This document shows, one piece after another, positions 27,978 through 37,164 of a stretch of 51,038 nucleotides of DNA. The notes beneath the pieces are model-generated. The model saw only the letters and a list, made by a program, of their open reading frames with translations. It did no database searches and was not told the origin of the DNA. Position 1 is the first letter of the stretch. The number at the start of each line of letters is the position of its first letter. Source of the stretch: a bacterium (lineage in GTDB: Bacteria; Bdellovibrionota_B; Oligoflexia; Oligoflexales; RGVZ01); the NCBI GenBank assembly GCA_010029825.1, contig RGVZ01000011.1, positions 1 through 51,038 on the forward strand. Direction: 5' to 3'. The position numbers and the translations under genes were made by a program.

Positions 27978-28101
27978 AAAAATCTCCAGTAACCACTAGA
28001 ATCTTTAAAAATTACAGACCCCGATGGTTACTTGGGCTGTCCGAAAATTTCAAGCTGGAAATCCGCCGGCCGAAGAGGGTTTATCGAACAAGGGGTGTGT
28101 C

Positions 28102-28626
28102 ATGACCGCAAGTCGACCAAGGCGCCAGAAGAAATCGCTCCTGATTGAGCCATTCAAGCAAATAAAATTCGGACTTTACGTCTTCGCGGTTTCCGTCGTG
28201 TTCATCCTGCTCTGCGGGCTGCTTTTCGTCCAGGCGTTCCGGGCCCAGTATGAACATGTCATGGGCCTTTTCAATGTGGTGGACGAAAACATGCAGTGGG
28301 CTTTGGTGACCAACGACGTTTTCACCACCAATGCCATCCGTATCGGGGCCCTGTTCGCCCTTTACCTGGTCGTCCTGTTCACCGTGGTCTTCAAGCTGAC
28401 TCACCGCTATTACGGCCCGCTCGTCTCAATCGAGCGGTTCATCGATGAAATCAAGCGCGGCCACTACGGCCAGCGCGTCCGCATCCGGGAACGGGACGAG
28501 CTCCACAACCTGGTCAGTCGACTCAACGAGATGGCAGAGGTCCTCGAACGCCGTCACGGACGCAACCCGAAGGAAGCGCACAAAGAACACCACAAGGAAT
28601 TGGCCCGGGAACATAAAGGCAAATAG
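28102..28626 (+). CDS. Two-TM HAMP-domain protein without visible output domain
   Basis: FGLYVFAVSVVFILLCGLLFVQAF ... IGALFALYLVVLFTVVFKLTHRYYGPLVSIERFIDEIKRGHYGQRVRIRERDELHNLVSRLNEMAEVLE (HAMP). Confidence 0.8.
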   Translation: MTASRPRRQKKSLLIEPFKQIKFGLYVFAVSVVFILLCGLLFVQAFRAQYEHVMGLFNVVDENMQWALVTNDVFTTNAIRIGALFALYLVVLFTVVFKLTHRYYGPLVSIERFIDEIKRGHYGQRVRIRERDELHNLVSRLNEMAEVLERRHGRNPKEAHKEHHKELAREHKGK

Positions 28627-28630
28627 AGGG

Positions 28631-29932
28631 TTATCCGATCGCGGGCGGCTGGCCCGTGGTTTCCAGCACGTTTTGCCACAGCTCGCCATCTGGATTGATC
28701 CGCTGCTTTTCGCTGCCGAGGGCACGCAGTGGGACGTGGGTCATCCGGCCATGCCAGTAACCCACAAGAAGGCCCGTTTTACCCGCCATCGCCGCATGCA
28801 CCGCGTACTGCGCCATCCGGTTGCAGAACACCTGGTCCGCCGGATTCGCGGCCGCCGCGCGGATGATATAGCTGGGGTCGATATATTTGATCGATACCGG
28901 AATCGAATCCTGCTGAAACAGGTGCGGCAGCCGTTCCTTCAGAAGGGTGCCGATGTCCCCGAGCTTCACGTTCCCGGACGCGTCCCTGGGCCTCTCGGCT
29001 CTGGCGAAATAGTCCTGGCCAGCTCCTTCAGCGGCAAGGATCAGGGCGTGTTTCCTGCGCCGCAGACGCTCTCTCAACAACTCGTAAAGTCCATCCGGTC
29101 CTTCGATCTTGAAACCGACTTCCGGCACGAGGCAAAAGTCCACGTGTCCCGTCGCCAAAGCCGCGTTGGCCGCGATGTATCCGCTCTCGCGCCCCATCAG
29201 TTTCACGAGACCAATTCCGTTCTCGACTCCGACGGCTTCCGTGTATGCCGCATGAACGGCCTCGCACGCGATATGAACCGCGGTTTCAAAACCGAACGAA
29301 CGGCGCACGAATGGAATGTCGTTGTCGATGGTCTTGGGAATTCCCACGACTGCGATCGGTAATTTGCGACGCTTGATCTCATCATGGATTGCCAGGGCAC
29401 CGCGCATGGTCCCGTCACCGCCGATGGTGAACAGCATGTCCACACCCATCCGGACCAGGGAGTCCAGCATTTCAGAGGCCGCGGGAGCCCCGCGAGATGA
29501 CCCGAGGATGGAACCACCACGCACGTGGATGTCCTCGACGACCTCTGCCGACAGGCTGAGTGGAGTCTCGTGCGCATTTCTGGCCAAGCCCTGGTAGCCG
29601 TAACGGATTCCCAGGATCTTGCGCACGCCATACCGGTGTTGAAGTTGGAGGACGATGGAGCGGATCACCGCGTTCAGTCCGGGGCAAAGACCGCCGCACG
29701 TGACAATTGCCGCTGTGACCTTCCCGGGATCGAAAAAGACGGGATTTCTTGGACCCGCGACTTCAAAGCTCTCTGGCAGCGTGCCGGCCTTGAGGCAGCG
29801 ATCGATCTCCTGGGCCCTCGGATCCATGACGATTCGTTCACCATCGCCAAGGAAATGCCTTGGATCGATGGCCGCAATCGGGCTCTGCACGGCGGGTTTG
29901 CCCAGATTTTCGATTGTAAACCTGTGGTTCAT
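28631..29932 (-). CDS. 6-phosphofructokinase (atypical/plant-like PFK clade)
   Basis: GGLCPGLNAVIRSIV, LGIRYGYQGL, LFTIGGDGTMRGA, GIPKTIDNDIPFVRRSFGFETAV, LVKLMGRESGYIAA. Confidence 0.93.
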   Translation of the reverse strand: MNHRFTIENLGKPAVQSPIAAIDPRHFLGDGERIVMDPRAQEIDRCLKAGTLPESFEVAGPRNPVFFDPGKVTAAIVTCGGLCPGLNAVIRSIVLQLQHRYGVRKILGIRYGYQGLARNAHETPLSLSAEVVEDIHVRGGSILGSSRGAPAASEMLDSLVRMGVDMLFTIGGDGTMRGALAIHDEIKRRKLPIAVVGIPKTIDNDIPFVRRSFGFETAVHIACEAVHAAYTEAVGVENGIGLVKLMGRESGYIAANAALATGHVDFCLVPEVGFKIEGPDGLYELLRERLRRRKHALILAAEGAGQDYFARAERPRDASGNVKLGDIGTLLKERLPHLFQQDSIPVSIKYIDPSYIIRAAAANPADQVFCNRMAQYAVHAAMAGKTGLLVGYWHGRMTHVPLRALGSEKQRINPDGELWQNVLETTGQPPAIG

Positions 29933-31078
29933 GAACTATTCCCACCCGCGACGGGCCAAATTCCGGACACCGACCTCAATCATATCAGTGATTTCATTGT
30001 GAGAAACTTCTATTCCATTCCGAGAATCGAGCTGGAGCAGCGCTGCCTGGGCGCGGGCATGCCCGGCGTGCATGCGTCCACGGTTTTCCGGGCTGCCTAT
30101 AAATCCCTTTTGGACGATCCATGGACCGCGTCCAACCTGCCCGTCGCCATGCGTCCGGCCGTTGGCCTGGATCTTGAGACAATCCTGCCTGAACCGGCAA
30201 GGGTCCTGGTCTCCCGGTACGACCGGTCGGTCAAATTCCTGTTCCGCCTGGAAGATGGTTCGATGATCGAGTCGGTCCTGATGCCGGAACGGCGTCGAGT
30301 CACCCTCTGTGTTTCCAGTCAAGTCGGGTGCCGGCAGGCCTGTACCTTCTGTCATACGGGCCGGATGGGACTCCTTCGAAATCTTGACGCCGGCGAAGTC
30401 GTTGGTCAGGTCGTCGCCGCCAACCGCTGGATTGCCGCCAATCCCGGCTGGCTCGAGGATCTCAATCTGCCGTCTTTCCAAAGAATCACAAACATCGTTT
30501 TCATGGGCATGGGCGAACCACTCGACAACGTGGACTCCGTGGCCGGGGCCATCACCATCATGACCGATCCGCTGGGCCTGGGACTGGCCTTGCGCCGGAT
30601 CTCTGTCTCCACCGCCGGTCACCTTGAGGGAATGGCGAAACTCCTCGCGATCCATCCTGACGTCAGGCTCGCCATCAGCCTTCATTCGCCGTTCGAAGCC
30701 GAGCGTTCGAAGATCATGCCGATCAACCGTAAATGGCCCCTTGGAGATGTCCTGCGCGCCCTCCGTGAGGCCCCGACGCAGAACCAGCATGGCGTTCTCA
30801 TCCAGTACACCATGATTGACGGTGTGAACGATTCGCTGCGCCACGCGGAAGAACTTGTCCGGGTCACAAATGGGTTGAATGTGAAAGTGAACCTGATTCC
30901 GCTGAACGAGATCGACCCGTCGAGGTTCCGCGGCCCCGCGGCGGCTGCCGTAGAATCATTCCGCGACCACCTGCACGGCGCTGGAATCCGGGTCATGGTC
31001 CGGTACAGCAAAGGACAGGATATCGCGGCCGCCTGTGGTCAGTTGGTCACGGAAACCGCTTGGGCAACCGCCCGATAA
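29924..31078 (+). CDS. RlmN-like radical SAM rRNA/tRNA (adenine-C2) methyltransferase
   Basis: VTLCVSSQVGCRQACTFCHTGRMGLLRNLDAGEVVGQV, NIVFMGMGEPLDN, ISLHSPFEAERSKIMPINRKWPL, MVRYSKGQDIAAACGQL. Start codon uncertain (29924-30060). Confidence 0.88.
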   Translation: MVHELFPPATGQIPDTDLNHISDFIVRNFYSIPRIELEQRCLGAGMPGVHASTVFRAAYKSLLDDPWTASNLPVAMRPAVGLDLETILPEPARVLVSRYDRSVKFLFRLEDGSMIESVLMPERRRVTLCVSSQVGCRQACTFCHTGRMGLLRNLDAGEVVGQVVAANRWIAANPGWLEDLNLPSFQRITNIVFMGMGEPLDNVDSVAGAITIMTDPLGLGLALRRISVSTAGHLEGMAKLLAIHPDVRLAISLHSPFEAERSKIMPINRKWPLGDVLRALREAPTQNQHGVLIQYTMIDGVNDSLRHAEELVRVTNGLNVKVNLIPLNEIDPSRFRGPAAAAVESFRDHLHGAGIRVMVRYSKGQDIAAACGQLVTETAWATAR

Positions 31079-31255
31079 ATCAATCAAAACAGGCTCTTAA
31101 GGAATATCTGTGCCCGGCAGGTAACCGAACGGCGTCCATTTCCCCCAAAGGCTTCGGTAACTTGTGACCGGTCTGCCTAATTCTTTTGCAAGAATCTCCG
31201 ATCCTGAAAAAGAGAACAGTTGAGCCGGCACCGTGCCGGAACACAGGGAGCGAAC

Positions 31256-33586
31256 TTGCGCTTTTGGCCATGGAACAATTCGCCAAAGCTGGTCTACCAG
31301 CAAGCAACCCACCAGGTTGAAGTGGTACTCACGCGCAAGTGGTGCTTGTCTCAAAACAAGTTCCCCGTTGAGCTGGTGAAAAAAGCGCAGAGACTCCTGG
31401 AAGTTCACAAGGAAAGCGGCGAGATCAAGTCATGGATCGTCCACGAGGACCGCCTGCGGGCCGCGTGGCAAATGCTCCGCGAAATGGTTGATGAGGAAAG
31501 TGGCTTTTCTGTGACCTGCGTCACGGGATCGGGAATCCCTGCCATGGACGGAATCTCCGTCACCGCGATCAAAGGGGACGGCGCTGAATTGAAAACCCTG
31601 GCTTACTTGACTATCCGTGCGCCGCATACGGATATTGCCAAGTGGCGACAGGAATGGGTGGAGGCCTTCATCGTCGAAAAACTCCGCTCTGTCGGGATCA
31701 ACGACACCCCGCATCCGGCACAGTTGGAATCCACCTTGCTGCGTGCCGCTGCCGGCGAAAGCACGGACAAGGTGCCCTTGTTACGCCGCCCTTCGCTGCC
31801 AAGACTCTCTGAGGACGGAGTCGACAGATCCAATTTCGCCATCGTGGCAAATCACACGCGCAAGGAAGTCTATGTCCTGGTGAACAATCCATGGTTCCTG
31901 CGCAAGGCTCATGCCGACCAACAAATCCTCTCCGCCCTCGAGCAAGCGATGGAGAAATTCGCCCGCTCTCGCGGGACAGATTATCGCGTCCGCCGCAAAG
32001 GCATCACGGCAACCCTGCAACAAGCCAGAAACAGGATCGAGGCCATCGGAATTGATCTCCCCCTCGTGTTGCTCGGAGGAGGCACGTTCAAGCTCGGCGA
32101 GATCACTCGTCCGGTCGGTTACCCCGGACAGGGACGACTCTTCCTCGAGATCAGCGAAGACAAGATGCACGCGAAATTCGTGAAATTCGAGGAGTCCATT
32201 TACAAAGACGAGACATTCACCCCTGACCGCGAATGGTTGAAGAGGGAATGCGAGCGGCTGGGAATCCTTACACGGATCTCACGGGAACAGATGAATGCCG
32301 CGATCGACCTGATCGCGAAAATGGAAAGCCTTGACGGATTCGAGATCGCCACCGGCGTCGCGCCACTGGGAGGACGCGAGCCATTCCTGTTCCTCACCTA
32401 CAAGGAAAGCCCACTGGCGTTGAATCCATTGAATGAAGGACGCCAGGTTGACATGCGGGAAATCCAGCAACGCACCATTGTCCGAACGGGTGCCATCATT
32501 GCCGAGATCCGGTTCAAGCAACCGCGAGCCGAGGGCAAGACTGTTTTTGGGGAAATCATCCCGCCGTTGGCGGATGAGACCCTGGATGTGAAGGCAGGCG
32601 AGGGCATCGAGGCCCTGGAAGGTGGCATTTTCAAGGCCCAGTTTGACGGCGTGCCCGCCATCCAGGACAACAATATAACGATGGCGAAGGCATACGTTGT
32701 AAATGGCGACGTCAACATGCGCGTCGGCAACATCCGTTATGACGGCCCCGTGGAAGTCAAAGGATCGATTGACAGTGGCGCGGTCGTGGAGTGCACGGGA
32801 CCACTCATTGTCGAACAATCCATCATGAGCGCGAAAATTCGCTGCAAGACCTCCATCGAAGTCAAAGGCAGTATCACGATGGGCGGCCAGGGATACGTGA
32901 TCGCGAAGGAAAACATACTGGCGGAATTCATCGAGAATGCCCGCGTCCAGTGCGATGGTGAGATCAAGGCAAAGAAGGCCATCCTGAACTCCGAAGTGAT
33001 CTCGGGCAAGTCCATCGAGACGATTGAGGGCACGGGCATCATCGCGGGCGGGGCCCTGACCTGCCGGGATTCAATCAAGACAGGAAACCTTGGATTCAAG
33101 AACGGAGCGACCACCGAGATATTCTGTGGCGGTGATTTCAAGGCGGAACTGTCGGTCCGGATTCGAAAAAAACGCCTCGACCAGCTGACGGCACAACAAG
33201 AAAAGGTCAAAGGCACCCTAAAGGAGTTAAACGCCAAATCCGCGTCACAAATGACAGAACGCCTCGAGGAAATGCGAAAGAAGTCGCAGGAACAGCAAAC
33301 ACACCTGAAGTCGCTGCTGGAACAGGCCCAGGCACACTTGCGCGTCGCGCAGGCAAAGATCAGCTACGACAAAAAGGCCAAGGTTTTTATCTCGAACCTG
33401 TTGTCAACGAACTGCCGTGTCAACATGGCTGGACAAATTGTGCCAATCGAGGCGGACGTCATCGGGGTGGTGATCCAGTCTAAGCCCCGGAAGGGCAGCT
33501 ACATTGTTGCCATCAATGAATCCGAGGAGACAGCAGGAAGCGGGGAAGCCGACGCCGCCCCGGCACGGGAACAAAAGGCCAGCTGA
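31256..33586 (+). CDS. FapA / DUF342 protein (flagellar assembly protein A family)
   Basis: RTIVRTGAIIAEIRFKQPRAEGKTVFGEIIPPL, YVVNGDVNMRVGNIRYDGPVEVKGSIDSGAVVECTGPLIVEQSIMSAKIRCKTSIEVKGSI: DUF342 beta-helix. TTG start inferred at 31256 (GGAG upstream). Confidence 0.88.
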   Translation: MRFWPWNNSPKLVYQQATHQVEVVLTRKWCLSQNKFPVELVKKAQRLLEVHKESGEIKSWIVHEDRLRAAWQMLREMVDEESGFSVTCVTGSGIPAMDGISVTAIKGDGAELKTLAYLTIRAPHTDIAKWRQEWVEAFIVEKLRSVGINDTPHPAQLESTLLRAAAGESTDKVPLLRRPSLPRLSEDGVDRSNFAIVANHTRKEVYVLVNNPWFLRKAHADQQILSALEQAMEKFARSRGTDYRVRRKGITATLQQARNRIEAIGIDLPLVLLGGGTFKLGEITRPVGYPGQGRLFLEISEDKMHAKFVKFEESIYKDETFTPDREWLKRECERLGILTRISREQMNAAIDLIAKMESLDGFEIATGVAPLGGREPFLFLTYKESPLALNPLNEGRQVDMREIQQRTIVRTGAIIAEIRFKQPRAEGKTVFGEIIPPLADETLDVKAGEGIEALEGGIFKAQFDGVPAIQDNNITMAKAYVVNGDVNMRVGNIRYDGPVEVKGSIDSGAVVECTGPLIVEQSIMSAKIRCKTSIEVKGSITMGGQGYVIAKENILAEFIENARVQCDGEIKAKKAILNSEVISGKSIETIEGTGIIAGGALTCRDSIKTGNLGFKNGATTEIFCGGDFKAELSVRIRKKRLDQLTAQQEKVKGTLKELNAKSASQMTERLEEMRKKSQEQQTHLKSLLEQAQAHLRVAQAKISYDKKAKVFISNLLSTNCRVNMAGQIVPIEADVIGVVIQSKPRKGSYIVAINESEETAGSGEADAAPAREQKAS

Positions 33587-33591
33587 AACAA

Positions 33592-34302
33592 CTAGAGATA
33601 GTACCTCATCGGCGAGTCGGTCTCCGCGTTCAGAGCCACGAATTTCTCCAGCCGTTTGCGACCGTCACCTTGACATGAATCTATGCGAAAGCCGAATCCC
33701 TTGATCGCGGAAGGGTCCTTTATATTTCCCTTCACCTTCCTGACCACGCGCCCCGAGACTTCCACTGGTTTTTTCACGCCCGGCAGGAAAAGTTCCACCT
33801 TGAGCTCGGTACCAACGGTCAACTCAACATGACTGTGCAGCAAAACCCCGCCATTGGAGACGTCGCCCAGCGGGCAGCTGATTTTCTTGCCTTCGTAAAC
33901 GAAGCGCGCCTCACCGCCGGTCCCAATTCGCGCTGCGCTGCGGGTTGTCTGGGACAGAAGTGACTTGAGTTTCTCGATGAAGAACTGGCGTGGGACAGGC
34001 AGCTCGACAAACAAGTCGGCACCAGCCTCTACCGCACCCGAGCGGGTCCGGCTTCCGGCCTGAACGCTCGTCACGACAACCGGAAGTTTCGCGAACTGCT
34101 CAACCGACCGGATGTGGCGGATAATTCGGGTGCCATCGACCCTGCGGTAATCAAGGTTTATCACAAGGACATCGATCGGCTCGCTATTGAGGACCTTCTC
34201 GGCCTCGTCCCAGGACGACGCGGTACGGACCGTGACGCCCATCTTCTTGTATCCGGCCGAGTCGAGGTCGGCCGTGACAGACCTGCCATCAATGGAAAGC
34301 AT
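33592..34302 (-). CDS. Response-regulator-like + PilZ domain protein
   Basis: REC-like PIDVLVINLDYRRVDGTRIIRHIR...GAVEAGADLFVELPV; PilZ-like CPLGDVSNGGVLLHSHVELTVGTELKVELFLPG. Confidence 0.75.
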   Translation of the reverse strand: MLSIDGRSVTADLDSAGYKKMGVTVRTASSWDEAEKVLNSEPIDVLVINLDYRRVDGTRIIRHIRSVEQFAKLPVVVTSVQAGSRTRSGAVEAGADLFVELPVPRQFFIEKLKSLLSQTTRSAARIGTGGEARFVYEGKKISCPLGDVSNGGVLLHSHVELTVGTELKVELFLPGVKKPVEVSGRVVRKVKGNIKDPSAIKGFGFRIDSCQGDGRKRLEKFVALNAETDSPMRYYL

Positions 34303-34409
34303 CGTGATAGATTCAGTTTTTACCAAGGGTTCAACCCTCCACCAATCCGGTTTCTTGGCGCTTCGGAGTAAAACAGATACGCTTGAAGGAAATTTGAGGT
34401 GAAAGAGCC

Positions 34410-35237
34410 ATGTGCCCGGGAATAAAAGCAAAAAAAGGTAAAATTCGCGCGGATCAGGCGATGTTGGAGCAAGGCCTGGCCCAATCACTGGACGAGGCGC
34501 GGGCATTCATCATGGCGGGCGAATTGCTCGCGGGGGACCAACGGATCTCAAAACCATCGGACATGATCGAACGCGACACCGAGCTGCGCATCAAGAACGA
34601 CACGAGGGCACATTATGTGAGCCGGGGCGGAGACAAGATCGCGGCGGCATCGGAAGAGCTCGGATTGAAACAGATTTTCCGGGACGCGATCATCATCGAC
34701 GTCGGTTCCTCGACCGGAGGATTCACTGACTTCTGCCTGAAAGCAGGCGCAGAGCACGTCATTGCCGTAGATGTTGGCCACAACCAGCTGGCCTGGGAAT
34801 TGCGCAAGGACCAGCGTGTCACGCTATTCGAATCGACTCACATCAAGCACCTGCCTGACGAGGCCAGAGCGGCGCGTAAATCCAACATCCTCGGCAAGGC
34901 GACTGTCATGGTCGCGGACGTGAGCTTCAATTCGGTCGTGCGACTCTTGCCGGAAATGCTGTCGGCAGCGCCGGCGATCGAGCACTTCCTCATTCTTGTA
35001 AAACCACAATTTGAACTGGAAGCCGCGTTGGTTCCTGCTGGCGGGGTCGTCAGCAACCCCGCGCACCGGAAGCTGGCCGTGGAAAACGTCGATCAGGCCT
35101 TCCGCGAGAACGGCTTTCCCGGAGGACGCTGGATTGACTCACCAGTCCCCGGGAAAACAGGAAACGTCGAGATTTTCTACTACAACAGGCGAGGGACTCA
35201 GCCTGCGATGAGGGCGCGGGCCGAAGACAAGCAGTAG
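34410..35237 (+). CDS. tlyA: TlyA-family rRNA methyltransferase/hemolysin
   Basis: S4-like KIRADQAMLEQGLAQSLDEARAFIMAGEL, YVSRGGDKIAAA, IIDVGSSTGGFTDFCLKAGAEHVIAVDVGHNQLAWELRKDQRV, LVKPQFE. Confidence 0.93.
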   Translation: MCPGIKAKKGKIRADQAMLEQGLAQSLDEARAFIMAGELLAGDQRISKPSDMIERDTELRIKNDTRAHYVSRGGDKIAAASEELGLKQIFRDAIIIDVGSSTGGFTDFCLKAGAEHVIAVDVGHNQLAWELRKDQRVTLFESTHIKHLPDEARAARKSNILGKATVMVADVSFNSVVRLLPEMLSAAPAIEHFLILVKPQFELEAALVPAGGVVSNPAHRKLAVENVDQAFRENGFPGGRWIDSPVPGKTGNVEIFYYNRRGTQPAMRARAEDKQ

Positions 35238-35464
35238 TAGAAATGCGCCGCGTCGAGAGCGTCGATCCAGATCGTGTCGTTCTGGTAATCGTAGTGCGCG
35301 GCGATGTCCTTGTTGCGAATCGCCGAAATCACCACATCTTCCTCAACGCGATACAGGTCAACCATTCCCGCGAGGCTCAGGCGTTTGCCATCGTATTGCC
35401 CGGGATCGTGCCCCAGTTCGCTCAGGGCTTCCGCAAAAGCACGCTTTGATACCTGGAGAGACAT
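35198..35464 (-). CDS. Hypothetical protein (88 aa)
   Basis: Plausible composition; overlaps 3' end of tlyA by 40 nt convergently. Confidence 0.5.
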   Translation of the reverse strand: MSLQVSKRAFAEALSELGHDPGQYDGKRLSLAGMVDLYRVEEDVVISAIRNKDIAAHYDYQNDTIWIDALDAAHFYYCLSSARALIAG

Positions 35465-35565
35465 GACTGCCTCCTTCTTGGCTAGGCCGGCTTCCGCCGG
35501 TCCTCAGGCGACCGTTTGAAGATTTACTGGCTTGATTTGATTCTAGATCGCCGGAAGTTCCACCC

Positions 35566-37164
35566 TCAACGGGCAAAAGTTACCGATGCGGAAGCCGCGT
35601 CGTCGAGGGTCTTGTGGGGATTGAAAAGGGACCTGGGAATCTCAACAAAAACAACATTCGAGAGCGAACTGCTGCCCAGGATCTCGTACAAGAAACTCTC
35701 GTGATAGAAGACGTCTTCACCCTCAAACTTTTTATGGACACACGACCAGTAGGGGTGATCGGACGAATACGCCGGGAAATCGTCAACCAACTCCGAAGCC
35801 ACGAAAACTGGATTGAAGTGCGTCGCCACAGCGGGATTTCGAAGGACAGAATCAACCTGGGCGGGACTCACGTGAGCCACCTCAATACACACTTTTTCCC
35901 TTTTCCCGTCAGGTGTCACAGCAAAAACAGGCGTTCCGCCAACGTCCTTTCCTGAATTTTGTACCTGCCCAAGAACGTTCACCGGCCTCGAAAAAAGCTG
36001 GATCAATTCATCCCCGGAGACCTCACCCCCTGCGCCCCCGGGCAGCGAATGAAAAAGCTCACGCTGGATCTGCGCCATCGCGGACAGGCATCCGTCAAGT
36101 GAAGGCGTAAATTTCCGTGATTCCGTTTCCGGACACAGCGACAGCATGAACCGCAGAGCACCCTGGAGTCCGGTCGCGCCCCAGTCGTGGGCGGACGCGA
36201 ACCGGCGAACATGTCTGACCGCGCGGATCAGCGCCGACGAGAAATCACAGAACCGCGCGACCTCACGACAGACTTCCGGCGAAGTCCCGCAGACATTATC
36301 CACATTCCGGATCAGCAAATAGTCTGCAGCCGGAAAGCTCTTCCTGACTGCCGGAAACAAATTGACCAGAGCCCCGTGCCCGGCAGGAACGACCGATGGC
36401 TTGCCGTCAGGGCCACACACAAACGAACCGTCACGCCGAAATCTCATCGTGCTCAAGGTCGCATCCTGCTCCACAACTTCATGTGGAATCGCGCCTTCAT
36501 TGCCAGACTTGATTCCATCCAGGCTGGTCTTGAAGTGATCTTTTCGCCCCGCGGGCGCAACATAGAGCTCACCGCAAAACGCCACGCCATTCCCGCGGAA
36601 AGCCTCATGCTCGCGCGACTTGGCCTCAAGAAACGTCACTCCAGACCGGCTGCACGGAAACAAGGCCTTCGGCCATGACAAGGTCTCGAGAACTTCATGG
36701 GCTTTTCCAGAACCAGATATCGCGGCGGGCGAGCGAATCAGATCACCCAGCGCACCTGGCAACGGCCAGGGTTTGTCTTTCGGGATGACTTCACGGACGA
36801 ACTTCATGACGGCATCGCCGTTACCGCTGGTCAACGACTTCGCCAACGCCTGCGCCAATGGCTTGAGTGGTTCAAGGAAACGACTCGCTGCTCCCGCGGC
36901 AGGAACGAAAGCCACAGGAACGATTGGCTGGAGTGAGTCCATCGTCCCGATGAAATCACGAATGTTACCTTCGATTCTACTCAGCGAAACGACACCGCCA
37001 TTTTCAAGGCGGCACGGGGTCTGGATCTCGAATGCGCCTGATATCCGTCCGCTCAAGCTCGATGTGATCCGCCGCTCATGACGCCGGATGACCGCGGGAA
37101 TCAAGCCCACAGTCCCGCAAGCGGCGTCAAGATCATCACCTGACTTTATTGACCCATGATTCAA
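35566..37164 (-). CDS. DUF4301 family protein
   Basis: VAFVPAAGAASRFLEPLK, FKTSLDG..., VPAGHGALVNLF, DYLLIRNVDNV, SRPVNVLGQVQNSGKDVGGTPVFAV, THFNPVFVASEL, NVVFVEIPRSLFNPHKTLDDA. TTG start overlapping upstream stop (TTGA) with GGAGG. Confidence 0.85.
   Translation of the reverse strand: MNHGSIKSGDDLDAACGTVGLIPAVIRRHERRITSSLSGRISGAFEIQTPCRLENGGVVSLSRIEGNIRDFIGTMDSLQPIVPVAFVPAAGAASRFLEPLKPLAQALAKSLTSGNGDAVMKFVREVIPKDKPWPLPGALGDLIRSPAAISGSGKAHEVLETLSWPKALFPCSRSGVTFLEAKSREHEAFRGNGVAFCGELYVAPAGRKDHFKTSLDGIKSGNEGAIPHEVVEQDATLSTMRFRRDGSFVCGPDGKPSVVPAGHGALVNLFPAVRKSFPAADYLLIRNVDNVCGTSPEVCREVARFCDFSSALIRAVRHVRRFASAHDWGATGLQGALRFMLSLCPETESRKFTPSLDGCLSAMAQIQRELFHSLPGGAGGEVSGDELIQLFSRPVNVLGQVQNSGKDVGGTPVFAVTPDGKREKVCIEVAHVSPAQVDSVLRNPAVATHFNPVFVASELVDDFPAYSSDHPYWSCVHKKFEGEDVFYHESFLYEILGSSSLSNVVFVEIPRSLFNPHKTLDDAASASVTFAR

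Noticed and set aside
28445-29362. 305-aa plus-strand ORF
   Set aside because: Antisense to phosphofructokinase.
29936-30844. 302-aa minus-strand ORF
   Set aside because: Antisense to the rlmN-like radical SAM gene.
31079-31255. c-di-GMP-I (GEMM) riboswitch before fapA
   Set aside because: Conserved GEMM core elements not found by eye; kept only as an unexplained structured leader.
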